From assembly GCF_023369555.1 (NCBI RefSeq), contig NZ_JACJVC010000015.1, forward strand, positions 1 through 64,000: DNA of 64,000 nt, given 5' to 3'. Origin of the DNA: Actinomyces sp. AC-20-1. GTDB taxonomy: Bacteria; Actinomycetota; Actinomycetes; Actinomycetales; Actinomycetaceae. Position 1 is the stretch's first letter; every line of letters begins with the position of its first letter. The notes beneath the pieces are model-generated. The model ran no database searches. It was not told the DNA's origin and saw only the letters and a list, made by a program, of their open reading frames with translations. The position numbers and the translations under genes are program-made. This document shows, in pieces, positions 1 through 8,701 of this stretch.

Positions 1-6
1 CACGGC

Positions 7-945
7 TCACTGCGCGCCGGGCCCCTTGCGCCCGCGCAGGCCGCGCCCGAGCCAGCGCGCGGTGCGACCGGGCCGCACCTCGCTGGTGCGCAGCGCGCCG
101 CGCACGTCCTGGGCCCGCGTCATGCCGACGAGGATGTCCTCGACGACCGGGTCCGCGGCGGCGAGCACGAGACCGGCGCTCGTCTCCTGCCCCGCTGTGC
201 CGCCCGCGTAGTGGCGCGCCGTGATGGTGCCCGACAGGCCGGACTCGATGCCGACGTCGGTGGCCAGGTCCGCGGTGAGCAGCACGACGCCGGCCCTCGA
301 CAGGCGTGAGAGGGCGCCGGCGAGCTCGGCCGCCTCGACCGGCTCGGTCTGGGCGCCGGCCAGGAGCTCGCTGACGTCCCACTCGGCGTGGGAGGAGACG
401 AGCTCCTTGACGGCCAGGGCGCCCGAGCCCGAGGGCACGACCGTGCAGTCCAGGTCGCTGGCGGCGCACAGCTGCGCCAGCGCCTGGGCGCTGGCCACAG
501 GGGTGAGGACGACGGCGACCTTGACGGCGTGCGGCAGGCCCTCCGGCTGGGTGACGGGGGCGGGCACGGCCTCACCGGCGGGGCCGAGCGGGGCCAGGCC
601 GGCGAGGGAGGACAGGTCGTCGGGGACCTCGACCTCGGGCACGGTCAGGGCCTCGGGGTCGCGGTAGGTGTTGTGGGGCACGTCCTCGAGGGACACGCCC
701 GCAGGGGCCTCGTCCTCCTCGGCGTCCTCCTGGTCCCGTTGGGCGTCGGCCTCGTCGTCCCCGTCCGCGCCGGGGGCGGCAGCGTCGTCGGCGCCGTCGG
801 CGCTCCCGGGCAGGTCCAGGTGCGCCATGAGGGCGGCGAACTCGGCGTCGATGTCCTGGCCGCCCGGGCTGCCGGGGGCTTCCGTGCCCCCCTGGGCACC
901 CGACTGCCCCGGGACCTCCTCGGGCAGGTCCTCGCGCGCGCTCAC
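7..945 (-). CDS. conserved hypothetical protein in the his cluster
   Basis: A 312-residue protein that I cannot assign to a family. Residues 1-110 are rich in Asp, Glu, Pro and Gly and are probably disordered. Residues about 135-290 look folded, alternating hydrophobic beta-like stretches with Ala-rich helices, and the last 25 residues are strongly basic. No signal peptide or membrane segment is visible. Its start overlaps the hisB stop by four bases (ATGA), so it is probably co-translated with hisB. Position next to hisB does not prove a role in histidine synthesis. The stop lies seven bases from the window edge. Confidence 0.75.
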   Translation of the reverse strand: MSAREDLPEEVPGQSGAQGGTEAPGSPGGQDIDAEFAALMAHLDLPGSADGADDAAAPGADGDDEADAQRDQEDAEEDEAPAGVSLEDVPHNTYRDPEALTVPEVEVPDDLSSLAGLAPLGPAGEAVPAPVTQPEGLPHAVKVAVVLTPVASAQALAQLCAASDLDCTVVPSGSGALAVKELVSSHAEWDVSELLAGAQTEPVEAAELAGALSRLSRAGVVLLTADLATDVGIESGLSGTITARHYAGGTAGQETSAGLVLAAADPVVEDILVGMTRAQDVRGALRTSEVRPGRTARWLGRGLRGRKGPGAQ

Positions 946-1541
946 AGCGAGCCCTTGGTGGAGGGGACGCCCTCGACGCGGGGGTCCGGGGACACGGCCG
1001 TGCGCAGTGCCCGGGCCAGGGCCTTGAACTCCGCCTCGGCGATGTGGTGGGGGTCGCGTCCGGCGAGGACGTTGACGTGCAGGCAGATGCCGGCGTGGTA
1101 GGCGATGGCCTCGAGCACGTGGCGGACCATGGAGCCCGTGAAGTGGCCGCCGATGAGGTGGTGGACGAAGGCCTCGGACTCACCGGTGTGGACGAGGTAG
1201 GGGCGTCCGGAGATGTCGACGACGGCCTGGGCGAGGGCCTCGTCGAGCGGGACGAGGGCGTCTCCGAAGCGGCCGATGCCGCGCTTGTCCCCCAGCGCCG
1301 CCCTCAGGGCCTCGCCGATGCAGATGGCCGTGTCCTCCACGGTGTGGTGGACGTCGATGTCGGTGTCGCCCTGGGCGCGCACCGTCAGGTCGATGAGGGA
1401 GTGCTTGCCCAGCGCGGTGAGCATGTGGTCGTAGAACGGGACCGTGGTGTCGATGTCCGTCCTGCCGGTGCCGTCGAGGTCGATCTCGACGACGACGCTG
1501 GACTCACTGGTCGTGCGCTCGATGCGGGCGGTGCGGGCCAT
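942..1541 (-). CDS. hisB: imidazoleglycerol-phosphate dehydratase HisB
   Basis: The 199-residue protein catalyses dehydration of imidazole glycerol phosphate to imidazole acetol phosphate in histidine synthesis. It begins with the typical [11 protein letters not shown] strand and has the metal-binding His clusters of the family: HHTVED near residue 75 and HHLIGGH near residue 135. The length fits the monofunctional actinobacterial enzyme, with no histidinol phosphatase domain. It follows hisC by 34 bases on the same strand and overlaps the next gene by four bases, so it sits inside a hisC-hisB operon. Confidence 0.96.
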   Translation of the reverse strand: MARTARIERTTSESSVVVEIDLDGTGRTDIDTTVPFYDHMLTALGKHSLIDLTVRAQGDTDIDVHHTVEDTAICIGEALRAALGDKRGIGRFGDALVPLDEALAQAVVDISGRPYLVHTGESEAFVHHLIGGHFTGSMVRHVLEAIAYHAGICLHVNVLAGRDPHHIAEAEFKALARALRTAVSPDPRVEGVPSTKGSL

Positions 1542-1575
1542 GCGGGGTCTCCTGGTCTCGTGGGGCGCGGGTGGC

Positions 1576-2697
1576 TCAGGGCTGGGTGACGGCGGTCAGG
1601 GCGGTGCGGAAGGCCTCCATCTGCGACGGCGTGCCCATGCACACCCGAAGGTACCCGTCAGGACCGACGACGCGGACGAGGACGCCGCGCTCGAGCAGGG
1701 CCTCGAAGACGGCCCGGCGGTCCTCGAAGGGGCCGAAGAGGACGAAGTTGGCGTCGGACTCGAAGGCCGTGTGCCCCTGCTCGCGCAGCCAGGCGACGGT
1801 GGCGTCACGCTCGTCGCGCAGGGAGGCGACCTGGCTCATGAGCTCGTCGCGGTGCGCCAGGGCGGCCAGGGCCGCGGCCTGGCTGACGGCGGACAGGTGG
1901 TAGGGCAGGCGCACGAGGCGCAGGGCGTCGACGAGCTCCCTGGTGGCGGCGAGGTAGCCCAGGCGCAGTCCGGCCATGCCGAAGGCCTTGCTCATGGTGC
2001 GGCTGACAGCCAGGTGCTCATGGTCCGCCAGCAGCTCGAGCGCGCTGGGCACGCCGGGGCGGCGGAACTCGCCGTAGGCCTCGTCCACGACGACGACGGT
2101 GTCCGTGGGGGAGCCGTCCCGGTCGAGCGGGCCGGAGCCGCGGGCGGCGTCGAGGACGGCGCGCACGTCGTCCAGTCCCAGGGCGGTGCCCGTCGGGTTG
2201 TTGGGGCTGGCGAGGATGACGACGGCCGGGTGGTGGGCGGCGATGGCCTCGCGCACGGCCCCGACGTCGAGAGTGAAGTCCTGCCTGCGGGCGAGGGTGA
2301 CGTACTCGGTGAGGGTGTCGCGCGCGTACTCGGGGTACATCGAGTAGGTGGGGGTGAAGGACAGGCACACGCGGCCGGGGCCGCCGAAGGCCTGCAGGAC
2401 GTGGAGCATCACCTCGTTGGACCCGTTGGCGGCCCAGACCTGCTGCCAGGGCACCCGCACACCGGACTCGACGGCGAGGTAGTCGGCCAGGGCCTGGCGC
2501 AGGGCCGGGAGCTCGCGGTCCGGGTAGCGGTTGAGACGGGTGGCGGCGGCGCGCACGGCCTCGGCGATGTCGTCGACGACCTCCTGCGAGGGAGGGTAGG
2601 GGTTCTCGTTGACGTTGAGCCGGGCCGGCACGTCCAGCTCGGGGGCGCCGTAGGGGGTCTCGCCCGCCAGACCGGGGCGCAGGGGGAGGTTGCTCAC
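1576..2697 (-). CDS. hisC: histidinol-phosphate aminotransferase HisC
   Basis: A 373-residue fold-type I PLP aminotransferase that converts imidazole acetol phosphate and glutamate to histidinol phosphate. Visible motifs are NENPYPPS (30-37), ASPNNPTG (163-170), DEAYGEF (205-211) and the PLP lysine in [12 protein letters not shown] (Lys237). The start is a GTG at 2697. A -10-like TACACT lies only six bases upstream, so the message may be leaderless. HisD, normally adjacent in actinobacteria, is about 6 kb away here. Confidence 0.96.
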   Translation of the reverse strand: MSNLPLRPGLAGETPYGAPELDVPARLNVNENPYPPSQEVVDDIAEAVRAAATRLNRYPDRELPALRQALADYLAVESGVRVPWQQVWAANGSNEVMLHVLQAFGGPGRVCLSFTPTYSMYPEYARDTLTEYVTLARRQDFTLDVGAVREAIAAHHPAVVILASPNNPTGTALGLDDVRAVLDAARGSGPLDRDGSPTDTVVVVDEAYGEFRRPGVPSALELLADHEHLAVSRTMSKAFGMAGLRLGYLAATRELVDALRLVRLPYHLSAVSQAAALAALAHRDELMSQVASLRDERDATVAWLREQGHTAFESDANFVLFGPFEDRRAVFEALLERGVLVRVVGPDGYLRVCMGTPSQMEAFRTALTAVTQP

Positions 2698-2776
2698 GCC
2701 CGCAGTGTAGGAGGAGGGGCGCGCCGTCCGCGGGGGTGTCCACGCGGGGGCCGGCCCGCCTGCCGGGCCCCAGGTC

Positions 2777-3268
2777 TCAGTGGTGGGCGCTGAGCATGAT
2801 CTCCTCGTCGTCCAGGCGCGCCAGGGCCGCCTCCAGGACGGTGATGACGCGGTGGCTCACGCCCGAGCGCCGGGCGATGGCCACGGCGACGGCGTCGGTG
2901 GGGCTGAGCACCGCGCCCAGCGCGATGGCCCAGGGCAGGGGCACGGCGGGGACCAGGAGGTGGACCACCGCCCCGAGGACCACCGCGCTGATGACGACCA
3001 GCCCGATGGCCAGGACGGACACGGAGCGCAGCTCCCGGCGGAAGTCCATCACCGGCATGGACACGGCCGCGGCGAGCAGCAGCGGCGGCAGGACCACCTG
3101 GAGGATGAGGTCGGGGTCGACCTCGATCGCGTCGACCCAGGGCAGGAAGCCGGTGCCGATGCCCAGGGCGAGCAGGATGAGTGGTGAGGCGACCCCGGCC
3201 TTGGGGGCGAGCTGGTGGCAGGCGGCGATGACGAGCAGGCCGACGACCGCGATGAGCAGAGGCGTCAC
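2777..3268 (-). pseudogene. truncated Na+/H+ antiporter (CPA1/NhaP-like) remnant
   Basis: A 163-residue reading frame from GTG 3268 matches the N-terminal half of monovalent cation/proton antiporters: hydrophobic helices, then ALGAVLSPTDAVAVAIARR followed by VITVLEA. In intact proteins this is followed by the GES-LLNDATALV helix and several more membrane segments. Here the sequence passes straight into ARLDDEEIMLSAHH and stops. That tail resembles the acidic C-terminus of such proteins, so an internal deletion fusing the two ends is likely. The fragment cannot be a working antiporter because the ion-binding core is missing. The start is inferred; upstream sequence in the same frame is antisense to the next gene. 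Confidence 0.7.
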
Positions 3269-3329
3269 GGTGGCCAGCCTACGGTGGCGGACCGGCCGCA
3301 CCAGGCCCGCTGCCACGGGCCCGTGCGGC

Positions 3330-4538
3330 TCAGAGCCTGTCGGAGGCCAGGCGTGCTCCCTCGGCCAGAGCCTCGAGCTTGGCCCACGCGATGTGGGGGT
3401 GCACGCGTCCGCCCAGGCCGCAGTCGGTGGAGGCGACCACGCGCTCGGGGCCCACGGCGGCGGCGAAGCGCTCGATGCGGTCGGCGACGAGCTCGGGGTG
3501 CTCGATGACGTTCGTGGCGTGGCCGACGACACCGGGGATGAGGTACTTGCCGTCGGCCAGGGCGCCGTCGGCGACGATGTCCTTCCAGATCCTCCACTCG
3601 TGCTCGTGACGGGCGTTGGCGGCCTCAAAGGACAGGCCGTTGGCGTTGACCGCAAGGGCGAGGTCGACGATCTTGTCGAAGCCGAGGTCGGTCGAGTGGG
3701 GCCCGTGCCAGGAGCCCCAGCACACGTGGTAGCGCACCAGGGCCGGGTCGATGCCCTCCAGGGCGTGGTTGAGGGCCTCGATGCGCACCTCGGAGAAGCG
3801 CCGGTAGTCCTCCAGAGAGGGCTCGACGATGAACTGGTCCCAGGACTCGGCCAGGTCCGGGGCGTCGATCTGCACGGTCAGGCCCGCGTCGGTGATGGCC
3901 CGGTACTCCTCGCGCAGGGCCTCGGCCCAGGCCCAGACGGCGGCCTCGTCGTCCTCGTAGTAGTAGTTGCCGATCCTCGCGGCGGCGGCCGGGGAGATGG
4001 AGGCGATGAAGCCGTCGGAGACGGGCTTGCCGGCCTTCGCCAGGGCGGCGAGGGTGGCCTCGACGTCGCGCGTGACGACCTCGTGGCCGGTGAAGCGGAT
4101 CTCGCCGGTGACGGTGGGCCACACGGGGGCCTTCATGGTGGCCAGGTGGATGCCGGAGGTGGGGTCGCTGTAGGCGTCGGCGAAGGTGGTCCAGTCGCGG
4201 CGCGCACCCATGGCGTCGAGCTCGAGCTTGCCGGCGGGGGTGGGCCTGCGCTCGGGCAGCTCGGTGACGATCTCGAGCCCGGAGAAGCGGTCGAAGGTGT
4301 ACTGCCACCAGCCGCCGTAGTCGACCTTCTCGGCCATGAAGTGGCCGTACTCGCCGTCGTTGACGATGTCGATGCCGGTGGCGACCTGGCGGGCGACGAC
4401 GGCGTCGGTCTCGGCGGTGACGACGGCGGCGAGGCCGGCGTCGTCGAGGGCGCCGGCCGCGTGGGCGGCGTTGGCCTCGAGCAGGGCGTCGGTGCGCGGC
4501 AGGGAGCCGACGTGGGTGGTGCGGATGCGGGTGGTCAT
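3330..4538 (-). CDS. MetE-like methionine synthase (C-terminal-domain type, YxjG/YxjH family)
   Basis: A 402-residue protein related to the catalytic C-terminal half of cobalamin-independent methionine synthase. It starts with MTTRIRTTHVGSLPRT, the usual opening of the YxjG/YxjH group. Zinc ligands of MetE can be matched: His and Cys in YHVCWGSWHGPH, Glu in SFEAANARHEHEW and Cys in STDCGLGGR. The N-terminal folate-recruiting domain of full MetE is absent, so the methyl donor may not be methyltetrahydropteroyl-triglutamate. The gene is the second of a tandem pair downstream of a SAM riboswitch, which supports a role in methionine supply. The preceding paralog is frameshifted, so this copy is probably the functional one. 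Confidence 0.9.
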   Translation of the reverse strand: MTTRIRTTHVGSLPRTDALLEANAAHAAGALDDAGLAAVVTAETDAVVARQVATGIDIVNDGEYGHFMAEKVDYGGWWQYTFDRFSGLEIVTELPERRPTPAGKLELDAMGARRDWTTFADAYSDPTSGIHLATMKAPVWPTVTGEIRFTGHEVVTRDVEATLAALAKAGKPVSDGFIASISPAAAARIGNYYYEDDEAAVWAWAEALREEYRAITDAGLTVQIDAPDLAESWDQFIVEPSLEDYRRFSEVRIEALNHALEGIDPALVRYHVCWGSWHGPHSTDLGFDKIVDLALAVNANGLSFEAANARHEHEWRIWKDIVADGALADGKYLIPGVVGHATNVIEHPELVADRIERFAAAVGPERVVASTDCGLGGRVHPHIAWAKLEALAEGARLASDRL

Positions 4539-4629
4539 CTCGTGTCCTTTGCTTGTGCGGGGGCGTGCGGGTAGCGGTGGTGGTTGCGGGGGCTGCTGGT
4601 GCGGTGGCCCGCGGGGGCTCGGCGGGCGC

Positions 4630-5804
4630 TCACAGGCGCTCGGAGGCCAGGCGCGCGCCCTCGGTGAGGGCGGTGAGCTTGGCCCAGGCGATCTGGTGGT
4701 GGACGCGCCCGCCCAGGCCGCAGTCGGTGGAGGCGACCACGCGCTCGGGTCCCACGAGGCGGGCCAGGCGCTCGATGCGGTCGGCGACGAGGCCCGGGTG
4801 CTCGACGACGTTGGTCGAGTGCGACACGACGCCCGGAACGAGGTACTTGCCCTCGGGGAGCTCGGTGGTCTCCCACAGGCGCCACTCGTGCTCGTGGCGG
4901 GCGTTGGCGGCCTCGAAGGACAGTCCGTTGGCGTTGACCGCCAGAGCGAGGTCCACGAGGTCCGCCAGGGCGATGTCGGTCGAGTGCGGGCCGTGCCAGG
5001 AGCCCCAGCATACGTGCAGGCGCACCTGGGCCGGGTCGATGCCCTCCAGGGCGTGGTTGAGGGCCTCGATGCGCGGGGCGAGCCAGGCCCGGTACTGGTC
5101 GATGGTGGGCTCGGGATTGACCTGGTCCCAGCACTCGGCGAGGTCCGGGGCGTCGACCTGGACGGTCAGGCCCGTGTCGGTGATGGCCCGGTACTCGGTG
5201 CGCAGGGCCTCGGCTGCCGCGGCCAGGACGCTCTCGTCGTCGGCGTAGTGGGCGTCGGCGAGGCGGGCCAGGCAGCCGGGTGACAGGGCGGCGACGAAGC
5301 CGTCGGAGGCGTCGCGGCCGACGGCGGTGAGCGCGTCGGTGAGCAGGCGGGCGTCGCGGGCGACCTGGTCCGTGCCGGTGTAGGCCAGGGGGCCGGTGAT
5401 GACGGGGACGCGCTCGGGCGCGCCGGCGAAGCCGATGCCGCTGGAGGGGTCGGCGTAGGCCTCGTGGAAGGCCTTCCAGTCGCGCCGGTCGGTGAAGGCG
5501 GACAGCGTGAGCAGCCCCGGCCGGAGCGCGGCTCACGCACGCCCGTGGACGGCAGGTCCTCGACGTCGTGGAGGCTGATGCCGGACAGACGGGCGAAGGA
5601 GTAGGTCCACCAGGCGGAGTAGTCGACGGGGTCGGTGGAGAGGTGGCCGGCCTGCCGGGCGACGACGGCGGCCACCTCCTGGGCGAGGACCTCGCGCAGG
5701 GCGGCGTCGTCGAGCTCGCCGCAGGCGTGGCGCCTGTTGGCGTCGAGCAGGGTGCGGGTGCGCGGCAGGGAGCCGACGTGGGTGGTGCGGATACGGGTGG
5801 TCAT
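4630..5804 (-). pseudogene. MetE-like methionine synthase paralog, frameshifted
   Basis: This is a second YxjG/YxjH-type gene, about 390 residues if read through, starting at ATG 5804 with the same MTTRIRTTHVGSLPRT opening as its neighbour. The first frame matches to about residue 90 (LSGISLHDVEDLP, then STGVREPRS). At about 5512-5530 the homology jumps one frame to PGLLTLSAFTDRRDW and then runs uninterrupted to the stop at 4630. The zinc-site motifs LHVCWGSWHGPH and STDCGLGGR are intact in that second frame. Only one indel is needed to restore the gene, so it is either a recent inactivation or a sequence error. It is the first gene after the SAM riboswitch and precedes the intact paralog by 91 bases. 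Confidence 0.85.
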
Positions 5805-5886
5805 GGGTGGTCCTGTCAGTCCCGACGGCGGTGCCGTCGTGCGGGTGGTGGGGACCGGCGCCGGGCGCGCTCGCGCACGGCTTGGG

Positions 5887-5910
5887 GCTGAGGCGGCCGG
5901 GCGCCTCAGC
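5887..5910 (-). promoter_or_regulatory. hairpin in the riboswitch leader
   Basis: Perfect 9-bp arms (gctgaggcg / cgcctcagc) around a 6-base loop lie between the SAM aptamer and the first MetE-like start codon. No T-tract follows. It may be part of the expression platform or an attenuator, but this is inferred from position only. Confidence 0.4.
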
Positions 5911-6014
5911 GGGGCATGGCCTCCCCTGCGGCACGCTGCTGCGTGGGCAGGGGGTTCTCCGTCCTCGAGGTGCGGGGGTGGTGCCCGCGTCCGGTGGTCA
6001 CGGTGGTCTCGTCC

Positions 6015-6107
6015 TTCCATCGTTCCTGGCAGGAGCACCGTCCGCCGTCGGGGCGGGGCGGTTGCTGCGGCGTCGGGGAGCCAGGTCTCTCAGCCGCTCG
6101 GGATGGT
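6015..6107 (-). promoter_or_regulatory. SAM riboswitch (SAM-I/SAM-IV class)
   Basis: On the minus strand the sequence carries the S-box core. It has a closing P1 stem (CCATC at 6102-6106 with GATGG at 6016-6020) and a P2 stem GCGGC/GCCGC enclosing TGAGAGACCTGGCTC. The conserved GCAGCAACC follows P2, and GGTGCTCCTGCCAGGAACGATGG closes the aptamer. The family binds S-adenosylmethionine and turns off methionine genes when SAM is plentiful. It sits about 210 bases upstream of the MetE-like pair, the expected kind of target. The GCAGCAACC form is typical of actinobacterial members. The rest of 5805-6272 is the leader and the divergent recQ upstream region. Confidence 0.8.
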
Positions 6108-6272
6108 TGTGCTGGGACAGTACACGACGTCCTCACGGGTGCGGGTCCCGGCCCGCCATGCGGACACCCCGCCCGGGAGCGCCGCCCGTCCCGCCCGGCG
6201 GCACTGCCCGGACCGCCCGCCGCGGGCCCCGGCGCTGCTCACTGGTGAGGTCCTGCCGCTAGCGTGCGCGGT

Positions 6273-8657
6273 ATGGACACCACCACTGCTGCTGCGAGCC
6301 CGCCGTCCTCACCCGTGCGCGAGCGCGCCGAGGCGGTGCTGCGCGCGCTCGTCGGGCGTGAGGACACCCGCCTGCGCGAGGACCAGTGGAGGGCGGTCGA
6401 GGCACTCGTCGTCGGGCGCCGCCGCGCGCTCGTGGTCCAGCGCACCGGCTGGGGCAAGTCGGCCGTCTACTTCGTCGCCACCGTGCTGCTGCGCGAGGGC
6501 TGGGCGGGATGGCGCGAGGGCGACCCGCTGCCCCGCCCCGGGTCACGCAGCGGGGCGGGAGCGAGCGTCATCGTCTCGCCGCTGCTGGCCCTCATGCGCG
6601 ACCAGGTGGCGGCCGCGCGCCGGGCGGGCATCCGCGCGGTGACGATGAACTCGTCCAACGCCACCGAGTGGGGTGCCATTGAGGAGCAGGTGCGCGTCGG
6701 AGAGGTGGACGTGCTGCTCGTGTCCCCGGAGAGGCTCAACAACCCGGTCTTCCGTGACGAGGTGCTGCCCCACCTGGCCGCCGACGCCGGCCTGGTCGTC
6801 ATCGACGAGGCGCACTGCGTCTCGGACTGGGGCCACGACTTCCGCCCCGACTACCGGCGCATCCGCACCCTGCTGTCCGGGCTGCCGCAGCGCACGCCCG
6901 TGCTGGCGACGACGGCGACCGCCAACGCCAGGGTGACGGCGGACGTCGCCGAGCAGCTGGGGGTGCGCGAGGGCTCCCCCGCGGGGCCGGCGGCACCCGG
7001 GGACCCGGGTGTGCTCGTGCTGCGCGGCACGCTCGAGCGCAGCTCCCTGCGCCTGGCCGTGCGCGCCCTGCCGGACGCGGCCACCCGCCTGGCCTGGCTC
7101 ACCGGCTACCTGCGTGCCAGGCCCGGCTCCGGCATCGTCTACTGCCTCACGGTGTCCGCGGCCGTCGAGGTCAGTGAGCGCCTGCGTGAGGCGGGGCTCG
7201 AGGTGGCCGCCTACACGGGCCATACGGACCCGGCCGAGCGCGAGCGCCTGGAGGAGGAACTCAAGGCCAACCGGGTCAAGGCCCTGGTGGCGACCTCCGC
7301 CCTGGGGATGGGCTTCGACAAGCCGGACCTCACCTTCGTGGTGCACGTGGGGGCGCCCGCCTCCCCGGTCGCCTACTACCAGCAGGTCGGGCGTGCCGGC
7401 CGTGGCGTGGACCGGGCGGAGGTCGTGCTGCTGCCGGGTGCGGAGGACCGCTCGATCTGGGAGTGGTTCGGGGCGCAGGGCTTCCCGCCCGAGGAGGAGG
7501 TCCGTGAGGTCCTGGCCGCCCTGGAGGCCGCGCGCGCGGGCGGCGAGGGCCCCATGAGCACGGCGGTGCTCGAGACCGTCACGAGCCTGAGGCGCACGCG
7601 GCTGGAGTCGATGCTCAAGGTGCTGGACGTGGACGGCGCGGTGCTCCGGGTGCGCGGGGGCTGGGTCTCCACGGGCGCCGAGTGGGCCTACGACGCCGAG
7701 CGGTACGCGCGCGTGGAGGCCGCGAGGCTGGCCGAGCAGGAGCTCATGCTCGCCTACGAGGCGCTTGAGGCACCCGGCTGCCGGATGGCCTTCCTGCGCT
7801 CGGCGCTCGACGACCCGGCCATGCCCGAGGGGTGGCGCTGCGGGGCCTGCGACCTGTGCGGGGGCCTGGTGCTCGACGTCGTGGCGGGCGAGCAGGAGGT
7901 CGAGGCGGCCCGGGCCTCGCTGGCGCGCGTGGGGGTGGCCATCGAGCCGCGCCGGCAGTGGCCCACGGGTATGGACCGCCTGGGCCTGCCCGCGCTGCGC
8001 GGGCGCATCCCCGAGGGCAGCCGGGCGGCTGCGGGCCTGGCCGTCGGGCGCCTGGACGGGCTCGGCGTGTCCCGCGCCCTGAGGGAGCTCGTCGAGCCGG
8101 CCGCGGGCAGCGCCCCCGTTGCGGAGGGTCCCGCCGACCCCGGTGCGCCCGGTTCAGCCGGCCCCAGCGCGGTGAGCGGGCCGGTGCCTGAGGCGCGCGG
8201 CGGCGGGGACGGCTGCGTCCCGGCAGCGCTGCGCGAGGCGGCCGTCGAGGTCGCGGTCAGGCTCGGTGGGCTGGCGCAGCCGCAGGAGGAGGCCGGTGCG
8301 CCGGACGGGCAGGGCGGGCTCGTCGTCGTGCTCGTCGACTCCCGCACCCGCCCGCAGCTGGTGCGCCAGCTGGGCAACGCGGTGGCCCGGACGCTGGCCG
8401 CGCCGCCGCTGGGGGTCGTGGCCGTGCGCGGCGAGCCTGGGCGCCACGCCGTCGGCTCCGCCTTCCGCCTGGCGGACGTCGCCCGCTCGCTCACGCTCGA
8501 GGACTGGCCCCGCAGCTCGCTCGCGCGCCTGCAGGGCGCCCACGTGGTGCTCGTGGACGACTGGACGGACTCGGGCTGGACGCTCACCGTCGCGGCCGCG
8601 CTGCTGCGCGAGGCGGGTGCGGCCAGCGTGCGCCCCTTCGTCCTGGCCCAGCGCTGA
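6273..8657 (+). CDS. RecQ-family DNA helicase fused to a phosphoribosyltransferase-like domain
   Basis: A 794-residue superfamily 2 helicase. Walker A is RTGWGKS (57-63), the DEAH box is IDEAHCVSDWGHDF (177-190), motif VI is QVGRAGRG (371-378), and a zinc-type Cys set is at C503, C523, C526 and C529. Together these give the RecQ core, an ATP-driven 3'-5' unwinding enzyme in repair and recombination. From about residue 650 there is an added domain ending in VVLVDDWTDSGWT (758-770), the PRPP-binding loop pattern of type I phosphoribosyltransferases. An HRDC domain is not evident. The ATG at 6273 has a TAGCGT -10-like element seven bases upstream, suggesting a leaderless message. GTG 6264 is an alternative start. 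Confidence 0.9.
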   Translation: MDTTTAAASPPSSPVRERAEAVLRALVGREDTRLREDQWRAVEALVVGRRRALVVQRTGWGKSAVYFVATVLLREGWAGWREGDPLPRPGSRSGAGASVIVSPLLALMRDQVAAARRAGIRAVTMNSSNATEWGAIEEQVRVGEVDVLLVSPERLNNPVFRDEVLPHLAADAGLVVIDEAHCVSDWGHDFRPDYRRIRTLLSGLPQRTPVLATTATANARVTADVAEQLGVREGSPAGPAAPGDPGVLVLRGTLERSSLRLAVRALPDAATRLAWLTGYLRARPGSGIVYCLTVSAAVEVSERLREAGLEVAAYTGHTDPAERERLEEELKANRVKALVATSALGMGFDKPDLTFVVHVGAPASPVAYYQQVGRAGRGVDRAEVVLLPGAEDRSIWEWFGAQGFPPEEEVREVLAALEAARAGGEGPMSTAVLETVTSLRRTRLESMLKVLDVDGAVLRVRGGWVSTGAEWAYDAERYARVEAARLAEQELMLAYEALEAPGCRMAFLRSALDDPAMPEGWRCGACDLCGGLVLDVVAGEQEVEAARASLARVGVAIEPRRQWPTGMDRLGLPALRGRIPEGSRAAAGLAVGRLDGLGVSRALRELVEPAAGSAPVAEGPADPGAPGSAGPSAVSGPVPEARGGGDGCVPAALREAAVEVAVRLGGLAQPQEEAGAPDGQGGLVVVLVDSRTRPQLVRQLGNAVARTLAAPPLGVVAVRGEPGRHAVGSAFRLADVARSLTLEDWPRSSLARLQGAHVVLVDDWTDSGWTLTVAAALLREAGAASVRPFVLAQR

Positions 8658-8701
8658 GGCCCTCCCCTCGCGTCGGTGCTCCCCCACGCGGCGGGCCGGC
8701 C

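Noticed and set aside
5906-6136. A 76-codon frame within the riboswitch leader
   Set aside because: It overlaps the SAM aptamer, which explains the sequence conservation expected there; no ribosome site or protein character supports it.
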